Shown here piece after piece: positions 35,867 to 44,614 of a stretch of 64,000 nucleotides of DNA (the first letter of the stretch is position 1; the number at the start of each line of letters is the position of its first letter). Origin of the DNA: JAJFUE01 sp041687335 (GTDB lineage Bacteria; Sumerlaeota; Sumerlaeia; MVZB01); assembly GCA_041687335.1 (NCBI GenBank), contig JAWLCE010000020.1, positions 1-64,000 of the forward strand, read 5' to 3'. The translations under genes were made by a program, and so were the position numbers. The notes below the pieces were generated by a model. That model ran no database searches, was not told the origin of the DNA, and saw only the letters and a list, made by a program, of their open reading frames with translations.

Positions 35867-36283
35867 ATGACTCATCAACAGCGGATCGAGGTGGCCACGC
35901 GTGGCGAGCGCGACATGCACGACCTGACGCCCCGGATCAAGGCGATCGTCACCGCCGCCGGCATCCAGCAGGGCCTGGTCCATGTCTTCAACATCGGATC
36001 GACGGCCGCCGTGGGCACCATCGAATTGGAGCCGGGGCTGGAGCAGGATCTCCCCGATCTGCTGGCCCGGCTGATCCCGCCCAGCCGCGACTACGGCCAC
36101 GAGCGAGCCTGGCATGATGGCAACGGCCACAGCCACCTGCAGGCAACGCTACTGGGCCAAGGCCTGACCCTGCCCGTCAGTGACGGTCGGCCGGCCCTGG
36201 GCCAGTGGCAGCAGGTCTTCCTGCTCGAATGTGACATCCGCCCGCGCCGCCGCGAGCTGATCGTCACAGTGCTGGGGGAGTAG
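35867..36283 (+). CDS. yjbQ: YjbQ family protein (UPF0047)
   Basis: A small enzyme of the YjbQ fold, linked in some bacteria to thiamine-phosphate synthesis. Characteristic elements are a strand of the type GLVHVFNIGSTAAVGTIELEPG (about 37-58), HERAWHDGNGHSHLQATLLGQGLTLPV (about 80-106) with metal-binding His residues, and GQWQQVFLLECDIRPRRRELIVTVLGE at the C-terminus. It is 138 residues, the normal length. The start ATG follows AAGGAAGG. Confidence 0.92.
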   Translation: MTHQQRIEVATRGERDMHDLTPRIKAIVTAAGIQQGLVHVFNIGSTAAVGTIELEPGLEQDLPDLLARLIPPSRDYGHERAWHDGNGHSHLQATLLGQGLTLPVSDGRPALGQWQQVFLLECDIRPRRRELIVTVLGE

Positions 36284-36297
36284 GGGGAACGGAGTCC

Positions 36298-36468
36298 TTA
36301 ACGATCGGTGGCGTCTTCGATCCGGTCGCCCATTTCCTCGAGACCTTCATCGAGTTGCTCGCCGGTGTCCTCGAAGGGTCCCTCGCGGCGGTCGCAACCG
36401 GTCAGGACAAGACCCGGAGTGCCGAGCAGCAATACCAAAGTGAGCATCCATAGCAGTGATTTCTTCAT
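36298..36468 (-). CDS. Mini-lipoprotein, 56 aa
   Basis: A very short ORF with a clear lipoprotein signal: MKKSLLWMLTLVLLL...LVLTGC with the lipobox Cys at 25. The 31 mature residues are strongly acidic and amphipathic (FEDTGEQLDEGLEEMGDRI). It looks like an entericidin- or YtxH-like small envelope protein. Its stop lies 14 bases from the stop of yjbQ on the opposite strand. Confidence 0.75.
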   Translation of the reverse strand: MKKSLLWMLTLVLLLGTPGLVLTGCDRREGPFEDTGEQLDEGLEEMGDRIEDATDR

Positions 36469-36579
36469 GAGTTCAGGTTCCTCCAGATGATGGATCCATC
36501 ATAATACAGCCCTGGCCACGGCGTCAAAAGTACGCCGTGACGGGCGCAGCCGCAAGATTTGCTATGATCAATGGAGCAA

Positions 36580-36637
36580 CAAGATTCGGAGGCGAGGACG
36601 ATGACCGACAAGATTCGGAGGCGAGGACGATGACCGA
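36580..36637 (+). repeat. 29-base tandem duplication with a coupled mini-ORF ahead of msrB
   Basis: The 29-base unit at 36580-36608 is repeated exactly at 36609-36637, and it contains the GGAGG ribosome site and the ATGACCGAC start of msrB. The upstream copy therefore encodes a 10-residue leader ORF (36601-36633, MTDKIRRRGR) whose TGA overlaps the msrB ATG in an ATGA arrangement. The leader peptide would be translated and coupled to msrB. Confidence 0.75.
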
Positions 36638-37040
36638 CAAGCCCGATCCGATGGAAAAGACCGATCAGGAGTGGCGTGAACAGCTGACCCCAGAGCAGTA
36701 TCAGGTCATGCGGCGCCAGGGTACCGAGGCCCCCTTCCGCAATGAGTACTGGGACGCAAAAACCCCGGGGGTTTACCTGTGCGCCGGCTGCGGCAGCGAA
36801 CTATTTGACTCGGAGCAGAAATACGATTCGGGCACGGGCTGGCCCAGCTTCTGGGCGCCGCTGGCGCAGCACAACGTCGCGACCGAGTCCGACCGCAGCC
36901 TGGGGGTGGAGCGAACCGAAGTGCACTGCGCGCGCTGCGGGGCGCACCTGGGCCATGTTTTCCCGGATGGACCACGCCCCACCGGCCAGCGTTACTGCAT
37001 CAATTCCGCATCGCTGCGGCTGCGCCCGCGCGAGCCGTAA
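36630..37040 (+). CDS. msrB: Peptide-methionine (R)-S-oxide reductase
   Basis: Repairs oxidised methionine. The zinc site is formed by CAGC (C51, C54) and CARC (C100, C103), and the catalytic Cys is in RYCINSAS (C123). SGTGWPSFW is the family substrate segment. It is 136 residues. The start follows the second copy of a 29-base tandem duplication. It is separate from the mini-lipoprotein. Confidence 0.96.
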   Translation: MTDKPDPMEKTDQEWREQLTPEQYQVMRRQGTEAPFRNEYWDAKTPGVYLCAGCGSELFDSEQKYDSGTGWPSFWAPLAQHNVATESDRSLGVERTEVHCARCGAHLGHVFPDGPRPTGQRYCINSASLRLRPREP

Positions 37041-37057
37041 CCGGCCCCGGCGGTTGA

Positions 37058-38959
37058 TCAGCCCGCCAGCGCCATGTTCGCCTGGCGCTTCTCGGCCTTC
37101 TTGCGCAGTTCGGAATCCAGGATCGCCTTGCGCAGGCGAATTGACTTTGGCGTGACCTCGACCAGCTCGTCGGGTCCGATCCACTCGAGCGCCTGATCCA
37201 GCGACATGCGCCGGGCCGCGTTGAGCGTGACCGTGGAGTCCTTGTTCGCCGAGCGATGGTTGGTCAGGGCCTTGGCCTTGGTCGGGTTGCAGGGCATGTC
37301 CTCGGGACGGCTGTTCTCGCCGACGATCTGGCCGCCGTAGACCTTATCCATCGGCTCACAGAACATCTGCGCACGCGCCTGAAGAGACTGGATTTGATAG
37401 CCGGTCGCCGAACCGGTCTCCATCGCCACCAGCGCCCCGCGTCCGCGCGAGCCGATGTCCCCGCGCCAGGGGCCGTAGCCCGTGAAGCGGCTGGCCATCA
37501 CGCCCAGCCCGCGCGTGTCGGTCAGGAACTCGTTGCGGTAGCCGATCAGGCCGCGCGTCGGAATCTCGAACTCCAGCCGCATCAGGCCGGTGCCGCCATT
37601 CTCAAGTCCACGCAGCTCGCCTTTGCGCTTGGCCAGCTTCTCGATCACGACGCCCTGATAGGCCTCCGGCACATCGATGATGAGCTGCTCGATCGGTTCC
37701 AGCGGACGGCCGTCCTTGTCGCGATGAACGATGACCTCAGGACGGCTGACGCAGAGCTCCATCCCCTCGCGCCGCATCTCCTCGATCAGGATCGCCAGGT
37801 GCAGCTCGCCGCGGCCGCTGACCTTGACCCCGTCGGCGCGGCCCAGATCCTCCACCCGCAGCGCCACGTTGGTGCGCAGCTCGCGGTCGAGCCGCTCGCG
37901 GATCTGGCGCAGCGTGACGGCCCGCCCCTCGTTGCCGGCGAAGGGGCCATTGTTGACCAGGAAGAACATCGAAACGGTCGGCTCCTCGATCTCGAGCGGG
38001 GGCAGCGCCGGCTCCTCGAATTCGGGGGCGCTGAAAGTGTCGCCGATGCCAACTTCCTCGGGACCGGCGATCCAGACGATATCGCCGGCTGAAATTTCAT
38101 CAGCCTCGGTGCGTTCCAGCCCGCGCGTCACCCACAGGTGAACCGCGCGCTCGCTGGACTGGCCGGCCAGGTCCCAGCCCGCCTCGGGCTGGCCCGGCAC
38201 GCGCCAGGTGACGGCGCTGCGCGTCATGGCCTCGCCCCGGCGCAGCCGGCCGCTCAAGACGCGGCCGCAACCAATCCGGCCCACGTAGTCGTTCCAGGCC
38301 AGCGTGGAGACCTGCATCCGGAAGGGCTCGTCCTCCTCGACCTTGGGTGCCGGCACGCTCTCGATGATCGTCTGAAAGAGCGCATCCATGCCGCTGTGCT
38401 CGTCACGCTCCAGGTCGCGGACCAACCAGCCGTCCAACCCCGAGCCGTAAAGAACCGGGAAATCGGCCTGGTCCTCATGGGCGCCCAGCTCAATGAAAAG
38501 GTCAAAAGTCTTGCTCAGGGCCAGCTCGGGGGTGGCGCCCTTACGATCGACCTTGTTGACGATCACGATCGGCTTGAGGCCCAGGCGCAGCGCCCGCATC
38601 AGCACGTAGCGCGTCTGCGGCATCGGCCCCTCGTTGGCGTCCACCAGCAACAGGACCGAGTCCACCATCGAGAGCACGCGCTCGACCTCGCCCGAGAAAT
38701 CGGCATGGCCGGGCGTGTCGATGATGTTGATCAGGTGCCCGCCCCATTCCACCGTGCAGTGCTTGGAGCGGATCGTGATACCGCGCTCGCGCTCCAGGTC
38801 AAAGCTGTCCATCACGCGCTCGCCCATCTGCTGATTGTCGCGGAAGACATGCACGGCGCGGAAGATGGAATCGATCAGGGTGGTCTTGCCATGATCGATA
38901 TGGGCGACGATCGCCAGATTGCGGATATTGCGGGCAGGGGTCGACATCGTTTCGGTCAT
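37058..38959 (-). CDS. typA: Ribosome-associated translational GTPase TypA/BipA
   Basis: Translational GTPase needed for growth under stress. The EF-Tu-like G domain has AHIDHGKTT, RERGITI, DTPGHADF and NKVD; the domain order (G, II, III, V and a C-terminal domain) matches BipA, with the ending NMALAG typical of this family. Length 633 residues from the chosen start (MTETMSTPARNIRN), which follows GGAG. An ORF extension of 79 residues has no support. The promoter is probably at 39015-39044. It converges on msrB. Confidence 0.96.
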   Translation of the reverse strand: MTETMSTPARNIRNLAIVAHIDHGKTTLIDSIFRAVHVFRDNQQMGERVMDSFDLERERGITIRSKHCTVEWGGHLINIIDTPGHADFSGEVERVLSMVDSVLLLVDANEGPMPQTRYVLMRALRLGLKPIVIVNKVDRKGATPELALSKTFDLFIELGAHEDQADFPVLYGSGLDGWLVRDLERDEHSGMDALFQTIIESVPAPKVEEDEPFRMQVSTLAWNDYVGRIGCGRVLSGRLRRGEAMTRSAVTWRVPGQPEAGWDLAGQSSERAVHLWVTRGLERTEADEISAGDIVWIAGPEEVGIGDTFSAPEFEEPALPPLEIEEPTVSMFFLVNNGPFAGNEGRAVTLRQIRERLDRELRTNVALRVEDLGRADGVKVSGRGELHLAILIEEMRREGMELCVSRPEVIVHRDKDGRPLEPIEQLIIDVPEAYQGVVIEKLAKRKGELRGLENGGTGLMRLEFEIPTRGLIGYRNEFLTDTRGLGVMASRFTGYGPWRGDIGSRGRGALVAMETGSATGYQIQSLQARAQMFCEPMDKVYGGQIVGENSRPEDMPCNPTKAKALTNHRSANKDSTVTLNAARRMSLDQALEWIGPDELVEVTPKSIRLRKAILDSELRKKAEKRQANMALAG

Positions 38960-39014
38960 TGCTCCGGGGTCTGGGGTCCATCCTGCATCATGAGCGGCAG
39001 GGCGCAAACGGTCT

Positions 39015-39044
39015 ATCTTACCAAGCAACGGCCCCGTGGGCCAA
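39015..39044 (-). promoter_or_regulatory. Possible promoter of typA
   Basis: On the minus strand TTGGCC and TAAGAT are separated by 18 bases. The leader would be about 50 bases. The -35 is a moderate match. Confidence 0.4.
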
Positions 39045-39174
39045 GCCCTATTTATTGGAAGAGGATCGACGCGCCGCCGGGGATGCCGTAAAAGCTCGAC
39101 ACGGCCGGGCGGGTCGGCCACAATAACCAGCGCCCGAGCAAGAAATCCTTTGTCGCCCTTCCGGATGTTTCGCC

Positions 39175-40449
39175 ATGATGTTTTCACCACGCCCATTATT
39201 AAGCCTTTTCGGCTGGCTGCCCCTGCTGGCGCTGCTGGCCCTGTCCGGCTGCCAATCCGTTTCGGTGCGCGGCGTGCCCGAGGTTGACTGGGAGGCCTTG
39301 GCGGCCGTGGCCCACCCGCGCACGCTGGCCGTGCTGCCCACGACCGAGGAGGACGATCGGCCCGACCTCACCGGCCCGATGCGGCTGGCGCTGTATGGTT
39401 CATTGGCCCCGCTGGAATTCAAGGATCGCGAGCTGAGCGACGTGGACCAGCGGCTGGCCCTGATTGCCAACCGCATGGGGCTGCGGCCGGAGGAACTGCC
39501 GCCGGAGGCCCGGGCCCACCCGCTGCTGGGCGACACCGTCGCCTTCAGTCACATTGAGAGCGTCAGTCGCTTTTATTTGATCTTTTATGCCCACAACCGC
39601 CTGCGCCTGAACCTGCAACTGGTCGACACCCACACCCGGAAAGTGTTCTATCGCGGCCGGTTCACGATCACCAATCGGCGGCTGGAGGCGACGATTGACC
39701 CGTTTGGGCTGGCCGGCACCGCCGTCAGCTCGCTATGGCACCTGCGCGCGGACCAGCTGGCGCAGACGCTGGAGACGGGAGCTGACAAGATCGCGGCGCA
39801 AATCCCGCCGCTGCCGGCGACCGTCGCCACCGACCCGGGAGAACTGTGCATCGAACGCCTGGCCGTCAAGCTGCCCCGGACGCTGCTGCGGGCTGGCGAT
39901 AAGATCGAGGTCGAGGTGCTGGGCACGCCGAAGGGGCAGGCGACCTTCCGCTTTGGTCCCGGCGAGCGGCCACGGCCGCTGATCGAAGTGGCGCCGGGGC
40001 GCTACCTCGGGCGGGCCGAGATCGAGCCGGGCATGGATACCCCTTATGCCTTTATCGAGGCCGAGCTGGGGCTGGGCGAGCCGGGCGAAACGGTGCGGGA
40101 CTCGGCCATCGACCAGCCGTTCGCGATCGACACGATGCCCCCGCCGCGAGGACGCGTGGCGCGCTGCTGGCCGGCTCCGCCGCGCCGCGGGATTTACCTG
40201 GAGCTGGAAACCGACCCCACCGACCCACGCGCTCAGCTGGAGGCGCCGCAGACCTATTTCATCTATCGGCGGCCGGCGGGGGGGGGCCGCTTCCAGCGCA
40301 TCGGCGAATCTGCGGCAACGACCTTCCTTGACGCCGAGGCTGACCCGGGCCACCCGTGGGAGTATCAGATCATCACGCGCGACCCGGCCGGCAACGACGC
40401 CGCCCCCGGCCCGATCGCCCGGCGCGACCCCGCCGTCGCGGCCCGCTAA
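39175..40449 (+). CDS. DUF799-like lipoprotein, 424 aa
   Basis: Lipoprotein signal (LLSLFGWLPLLALLALSGC, Cys at about 26). The N-terminal half (PRTLAVLPTTEEDDRPDLTGPM...) matches the GNA1162/DUF799 outer-membrane lipoprotein layout, including a strand like HPLLGDTVAFSHIESVSRFY. The C-terminal part (about 240-420) looks like fibronectin/immunoglobulin-like strands (ELETDPTDPRAQLEAPQTYF, YRRPAGGGRFQRIGESAATT). The role is unknown; envelope location is secure. It is the first of two plus-strand genes. Confidence 0.82.
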   Translation: MMFSPRPLLSLFGWLPLLALLALSGCQSVSVRGVPEVDWEALAAVAHPRTLAVLPTTEEDDRPDLTGPMRLALYGSLAPLEFKDRELSDVDQRLALIANRMGLRPEELPPEARAHPLLGDTVAFSHIESVSRFYLIFYAHNRLRLNLQLVDTHTRKVFYRGRFTITNRRLEATIDPFGLAGTAVSSLWHLRADQLAQTLETGADKIAAQIPPLPATVATDPGELCIERLAVKLPRTLLRAGDKIEVEVLGTPKGQATFRFGPGERPRPLIEVAPGRYLGRAEIEPGMDTPYAFIEAELGLGEPGETVRDSAIDQPFAIDTMPPPRGRVARCWPAPPRRGIYLELETDPTDPRAQLEAPQTYFIYRRPAGGGRFQRIGESAATTFLDAEADPGHPWEYQIITRDPAGNDAAPGPIARRDPAVAAR

Positions 40450-40468
40450 AAATCAGGACCCCGGCACC

Positions 40469-41359
40469 ATGAACCAGGGCGACTTTATCTTCCTGACCGG
40501 GGCCACCGGCCACACCGGCTCTTACCTGGCGCGGCGCCTGCTGGCGGAGGGCCGGACGCTGCGCTGCCTGGTGCATACCGCCGAGCACGCCCGCCACCTG
40601 CCCGCCGATGAGCGACTGCGCGTGGTGCCCGGCGACATCGAGCAACCCGAGCCGTGGCAGGGCGAGCTGGCGGGCGCGGCGGCGCTGGTGCATATGGCGC
40701 ACGTAGGGTTCGCACCGATGGCGATTGCCGCCTGCCGCGCGGCGGGGGTGCGGCGGCTCGTCTCGCTCAGCTCGACGCGGCGGTTCACGAAGTTCCCCGA
40801 AGAGACCGCCCGCCTCGTCATCGCCGGCGAGGCCGCCCTGGAGGCCTCGGGGCTGGACTTTACCATCCTGCGCCCATCGATGATCTTCGGCGGTCCGCGC
40901 GACAATAACCTTGAAAAAGTCGTGCGTTGGCTTGGCCGCCACCGCTGGATGCCGTTGGTGGCCGGTGGCCGCAACCTGGTCCAGCCGATCTTCGTGCTCG
41001 ACCTGGTCGAGGCGATCGTGGCGGCGCTGACGCGACCCGGGTCGATCGGCCGCGCGCTGACATTGGCGGGGCCGGAGGCGCTCACGCAGCGGGAGCTGAT
41101 CGAGCAGATCGCCCGCGCGATGGGTCGGCCTCTGCACTGGGTGCCGGTGCCGATGGCCGCGGCGTTGACCGCCGGTTGGCTGCTCGAGCAGCTCCAGCAC
41201 CGCCCGCTGGCCACACGCGACCAGTTCCGCCGCATGCTGGAAGACAAGACCTTCGACATCAGCGAGGCGAAAACCGTGCTCGCCTGGACCCCGCGCCCGT
41301 TCCAGGAGGCAATCCAACTGAAACTGGCCCGGCAGATCAACGACAGCCTGCCATCCTGA
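40469..41359 (+). CDS. NAD(P)-dependent epimerase/NmrA-like SDR
   Basis: An atypical short-chain dehydrogenase of 296 residues. The dinucleotide fold opens with LTGATGHTGSYLARRLLAE (about 8-26). RLVSLSSTRRF and TILRPSMIFGGPRDNNLEKV follow in the order of the NmrA/SDR a5 group (complex I 39-kDa-like proteins). The classic YxxxK pair is absent, so it may bind rather than reduce. Its job here is unknown. It follows the DUF799-like gene by 19 bases. Confidence 0.85.
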   Translation: MNQGDFIFLTGATGHTGSYLARRLLAEGRTLRCLVHTAEHARHLPADERLRVVPGDIEQPEPWQGELAGAAALVHMAHVGFAPMAIAACRAAGVRRLVSLSSTRRFTKFPEETARLVIAGEAALEASGLDFTILRPSMIFGGPRDNNLEKVVRWLGRHRWMPLVAGGRNLVQPIFVLDLVEAIVAALTRPGSIGRALTLAGPEALTQRELIEQIARAMGRPLHWVPVPMAAALTAGWLLEQLQHRPLATRDQFRRMLEDKTFDISEAKTVLAWTPRPFQEAIQLKLARQINDSLPS

Positions 41360-41466
41360 CGCCTGCTTCGGCTCAGCCGCACAAAATCTGTTGATTCGAC
41401 TTGGTTGCCCTGCGCTAATCAGAACGGAGACAACAGCCGGTAATGAACTTCTGGAGACGTTAGCGC

Positions 41467-44400
41467 GTGTCACCGTCTTCGCCCGAGACGAAATCGCCGG
41501 CCGCCGCGCGCGCAACCATGCTGGCGCTGGCGGTGGTGCTGGTGCTGCTGGTCGTGACGCGGCTGGCGGGGCTGGGCGAGCGGGCGTTTCATCATGACGA
41601 GTCGCTGCACGCATATCATAGCTGGCTGCTGGCGCGCGACGGCCCCGCCGTCTACGCCTACGACCCCATCTATCACGGCCCGTTCCTTTACCACACAGGC
41701 GCGCTGGTATTCCGGCTGCTGCCCGACAGTGACGTCACGGCGCGGCTGCCGTTCGCGCTGGCGGGGATCGGGGTCGTTTTGCTGATTCTGCCCTGGCGGC
41801 GCTGGGTCGGCTGGGGCGGAGTGCTGGCGCTGGCGGCGCTGCTGGCGCTCTCGCCGGTGCTGAATTATTATGCCCGCTTCGCGCGCAATGACATTTACAT
41901 GGCGCTATGGATGGTCGGGCAGATCACGGCGGTGGGACTTTACCTGACGCGGCCGCGCGAGCGATACCTGTTTGCGCTGGCGCTGTTTGTCGCGCTGGCC
42001 TACTGCACCAAGGAAAACTCATACATTCATCATGCACTGCTGGGGGGGTTCCTGGCGGTGTGGCTGGGCTGGCGGGCGCTGGCGGGGCCGCGGCGGCTGG
42101 CGCGGGCGGTGCTGATCAAGTATCTGCCGCTGGCGCGCTTGCTCGTGCTGGTGTTCGCCTTTTTGGGTTGCACGTTTCTATATGTGGCGATGGACAGCCG
42201 CATCGGGCCCGGGGGGGATCCCTTGGAGGGGCTGCGCGAGCTGGCTGGGCATGTGATTGCGCTGAGCCCCGACCGGGCGGCGCCCGATCCGGCCGCCTTT
42301 GGGTTTTTCACCGCGCCCGGCCGGGAGGAAGCCCGCGCCGGATTTATGATCGCCTGCGCGGCGGGCGTGGGCCTGCTGCTGGCGGGCCTGGAGACGGCTT
42401 CATTCGGGCGGGCGCGGCGGCGGCGCGGGCGGGCGCTGGCGGCCTTCGCGGCCGGCGCGGCGCTGCTTTACATGATGCTGGCCCATGCCCTGCTGACGCT
42501 GGGGCCGGCGCTGCTGGCGGAGCCCCGGGAGCATTTTGCCGGTGATCTTCGTGAGCAGGTGGTCGGAAGGGCGCTGCTGCTGGCGTTGGGCGCGCTGCTG
42601 CTGGCGCCGGCGGAGTGGCTCGACGAGCCGCTTGGCTGGGCGCGCCGCTGGCGGCGGCGGGCTAAGGGCTGGCTGGCGCTCGTGGCCCAGGTCAGCCTGA
42701 TCCTGCTCGTTGGCGGGCTGCTGTTCTCGTCGCTCGGCACGAATCCGGGGGGGCTGTCGGCGGGCATATATCACTACCTGCATTACTGGTTTCGCCAGCA
42801 GACGGGCGAGTATCGCATCTGGGGGGTGTGGTGGTATTACCTGCCCCGGCTGGTCCTTTACGAGTTGCCGGCGTTGGTGCTGATCGGGCTGCTCGGGCCG
42901 GCGGTCCTCGCCAGCCGTTGGCGGCGACCGATCCCTCCGCGGCAGGGAGACTGGCGGGGGGTGCCGGGCCCGCTGCTGGGCCTGGCGGGGTGGCTGGCGC
43001 TGACGACGCCGGTGGTCTATGCGCTGCTCAACGAGAAGGTGGGCTGGCTGCTGACCCCGCAGGCGCTCGCGCTGAACCTGCTGGCGGGGCTGCTATTGGC
43101 GGACTGGATGGCGCGCCGGCCCGCACCTGTCCAGCACCCGATGACGCCGCTGCCGGCACTGCTGGGCCTCGCCTGCGGCTTTGCCGCCCTTCAGCATGCG
43201 TGGGCGGTTTTCATTGTTCCGGATGCGCCCTATGAGCCGATCGTCTACACGGGCACGACGCGGGAATACGCTGGCGAAATGAACCGGGTGACGGAGATTG
43301 CCGAGGCGCGCGCGCGGCTGGGCCTGCCGCCGCCGCGCATTTCGATCGAGGGGGAGTCGGTCTGGCCGGCCACGTGGTATCTGCGCCGGCTCGAGGTGCA
43401 GTGGGGGCAGATCGATCCGGCAGCCGACGTAATCATCGCCGACGATAGCGAAAGCAACCGCGCGATCATGGCCGCGCTCGAGAGCCGCGGCCGCGAGCTC
43501 CAACCGGTGCCGCTGCGAGGCTGGTGGTTCTGGCACGGCAACACGGCGGGGCTGCCGGGCGGCGTCAGCCTGATGGACAATCTGGGTGCCTTTCTGATCA
43601 ACCAGTCGAATTTGGCCGGCTTGAGCGGAGAAGTGGAACGTCACGAGGGGTTCGGCACGCAGGTGCTAGCGTTCACGCTGGGCCGACGGATCTGGCATCC
43701 GACCGCCGCGCAGAACGTGCTGGTGCTGCATCGTGAAACGGGCGGGGAACGGCGAGTCGAGATCGAATCGATTGGCCGGGTTGGGCGGATGGAGGCCACG
43801 ATCGAAATCGAGCGGCCACGCGGGATGATCGTCACGCCCGCGGGTGAGCTGGCCGTCGTGACGGGGGCCGGGCGCGTGGATTTGTTCTCGCCCCAGGGAG
43901 TTCATCGCATGTCGATGGGCGGAGGCCTGCTGGCGACGGCGCTGGGCGGACCGGGCGGGGTGGCCTGCGACGGCGACGGCTGCCTCTATGTCGCCGATAC
44001 CTGGGGCCACGCCATCCGCAAGTTCGCGCCGGGAGGTGAACTGCTTGCCTCGAGATTCGCAGGGCTCGATGCGGCGGGGCGCGTCGGGCTGTTCGGCCCG
44101 CGCGGGGTGGCGGTCGGGCCTGACGGCCGCGTTTACATCACCGACACCGGCAACCACGCCGTGCGGGCCTATGACGCGGATTTGCGGCCGCTGGGTTCCT
44201 GGGGCGGGCGCGGCGAGGAGCCGGGCCGCTTCATCGAGCCGGTCGGGATCACGGTGGATGCGGGCGGTCATGTTTATGTGGCCGATGCGGGCAACGGCCG
44301 CATCCAGCGCTTCGGGCCCGATGGCCGGTTCGATGGCCAGGTGTTTTGGCAGGCCGCGCCGCCGGAGCCATCGGAGGAGGTCGTGGCGCTCGAGCCGGCG

Positions 44401-44613
44401 CTGGCGATGCTGCCTGACGGGCGGCTGGCGTTGTCACTGTCGTTGGCGCGCCAGATTCGCATCATCGACTGGGCGTCCGGACGGCAGCAGTTGATCGTGC
44501 TGGAGGATTCGGATTTTCACGAACCGCAGGGGCTGGCCGCGGACGGCGCCGGCGGGCTGTGGGTCGGCGACCGCGCCGGCGGCCGGGTCGCGCGCTTCAG
44601 GCTGGAGCGATGA
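41467..44613 (+). CDS. Agl23-like (TIGR03663) membrane protein fused to an NHL propeller
   Basis: A 1048-residue GT-C-type glycosyltransferase-like protein. The first loop carries FHHDESLHAYHSWLL with the acidic pair DE, as in TIGR03663/Agl23 and related PMT proteins. About twelve hydrophobic segments fill residues 15-580, followed by an external domain. Residues about 785-1048 form an NHL/six-bladed propeller (GVACDGDGCLYVADTWGHAI, GVAVGPDGRVYITDTGNHAV, GITVDAGGHVYVADAGNGRI). Agl23 is linked in archaea to the lipid-linked sugar flipping step of glycosylation. GTG start after GGAG. Two bases ahead of the DUF2298 gene. Confidence 0.88.
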   Translation: MSPSSPETKSPAAARATMLALAVVLVLLVVTRLAGLGERAFHHDESLHAYHSWLLARDGPAVYAYDPIYHGPFLYHTGALVFRLLPDSDVTARLPFALAGIGVVLLILPWRRWVGWGGVLALAALLALSPVLNYYARFARNDIYMALWMVGQITAVGLYLTRPRERYLFALALFVALAYCTKENSYIHHALLGGFLAVWLGWRALAGPRRLARAVLIKYLPLARLLVLVFAFLGCTFLYVAMDSRIGPGGDPLEGLRELAGHVIALSPDRAAPDPAAFGFFTAPGREEARAGFMIACAAGVGLLLAGLETASFGRARRRRGRALAAFAAGAALLYMMLAHALLTLGPALLAEPREHFAGDLREQVVGRALLLALGALLLAPAEWLDEPLGWARRWRRRAKGWLALVAQVSLILLVGGLLFSSLGTNPGGLSAGIYHYLHYWFRQQTGEYRIWGVWWYYLPRLVLYELPALVLIGLLGPAVLASRWRRPIPPRQGDWRGVPGPLLGLAGWLALTTPVVYALLNEKVGWLLTPQALALNLLAGLLLADWMARRPAPVQHPMTPLPALLGLACGFAALQHAWAVFIVPDAPYEPIVYTGTTREYAGEMNRVTEIAEARARLGLPPPRISIEGESVWPATWYLRRLEVQWGQIDPAADVIIADDSESNRAIMAALESRGRELQPVPLRGWWFWHGNTAGLPGGVSLMDNLGAFLINQSNLAGLSGEVERHEGFGTQVLAFTLGRRIWHPTAAQNVLVLHRETGGERRVEIESIGRVGRMEATIEIERPRGMIVTPAGELAVVTGAGRVDLFSPQGVHRMSMGGGLLATALGGPGGVACDGDGCLYVADTWGHAIRKFAPGGELLASRFAGLDAAGRVGLFGPRGVAVGPDGRVYITDTGNHAVRAYDADLRPLGSWGGRGEEPGRFIEPVGITVDAGGHVYVADAGNGRIQRFGPDGRFDGQVFWQAAPPEPSEEVVALEPALAMLPDGRLALSLSLARQIRIIDWASGRQQLIVLEDSDFHEPQGLAADGAGGLWVGDRAGGRVARFRLER

Positions 44614-44614
44614 G

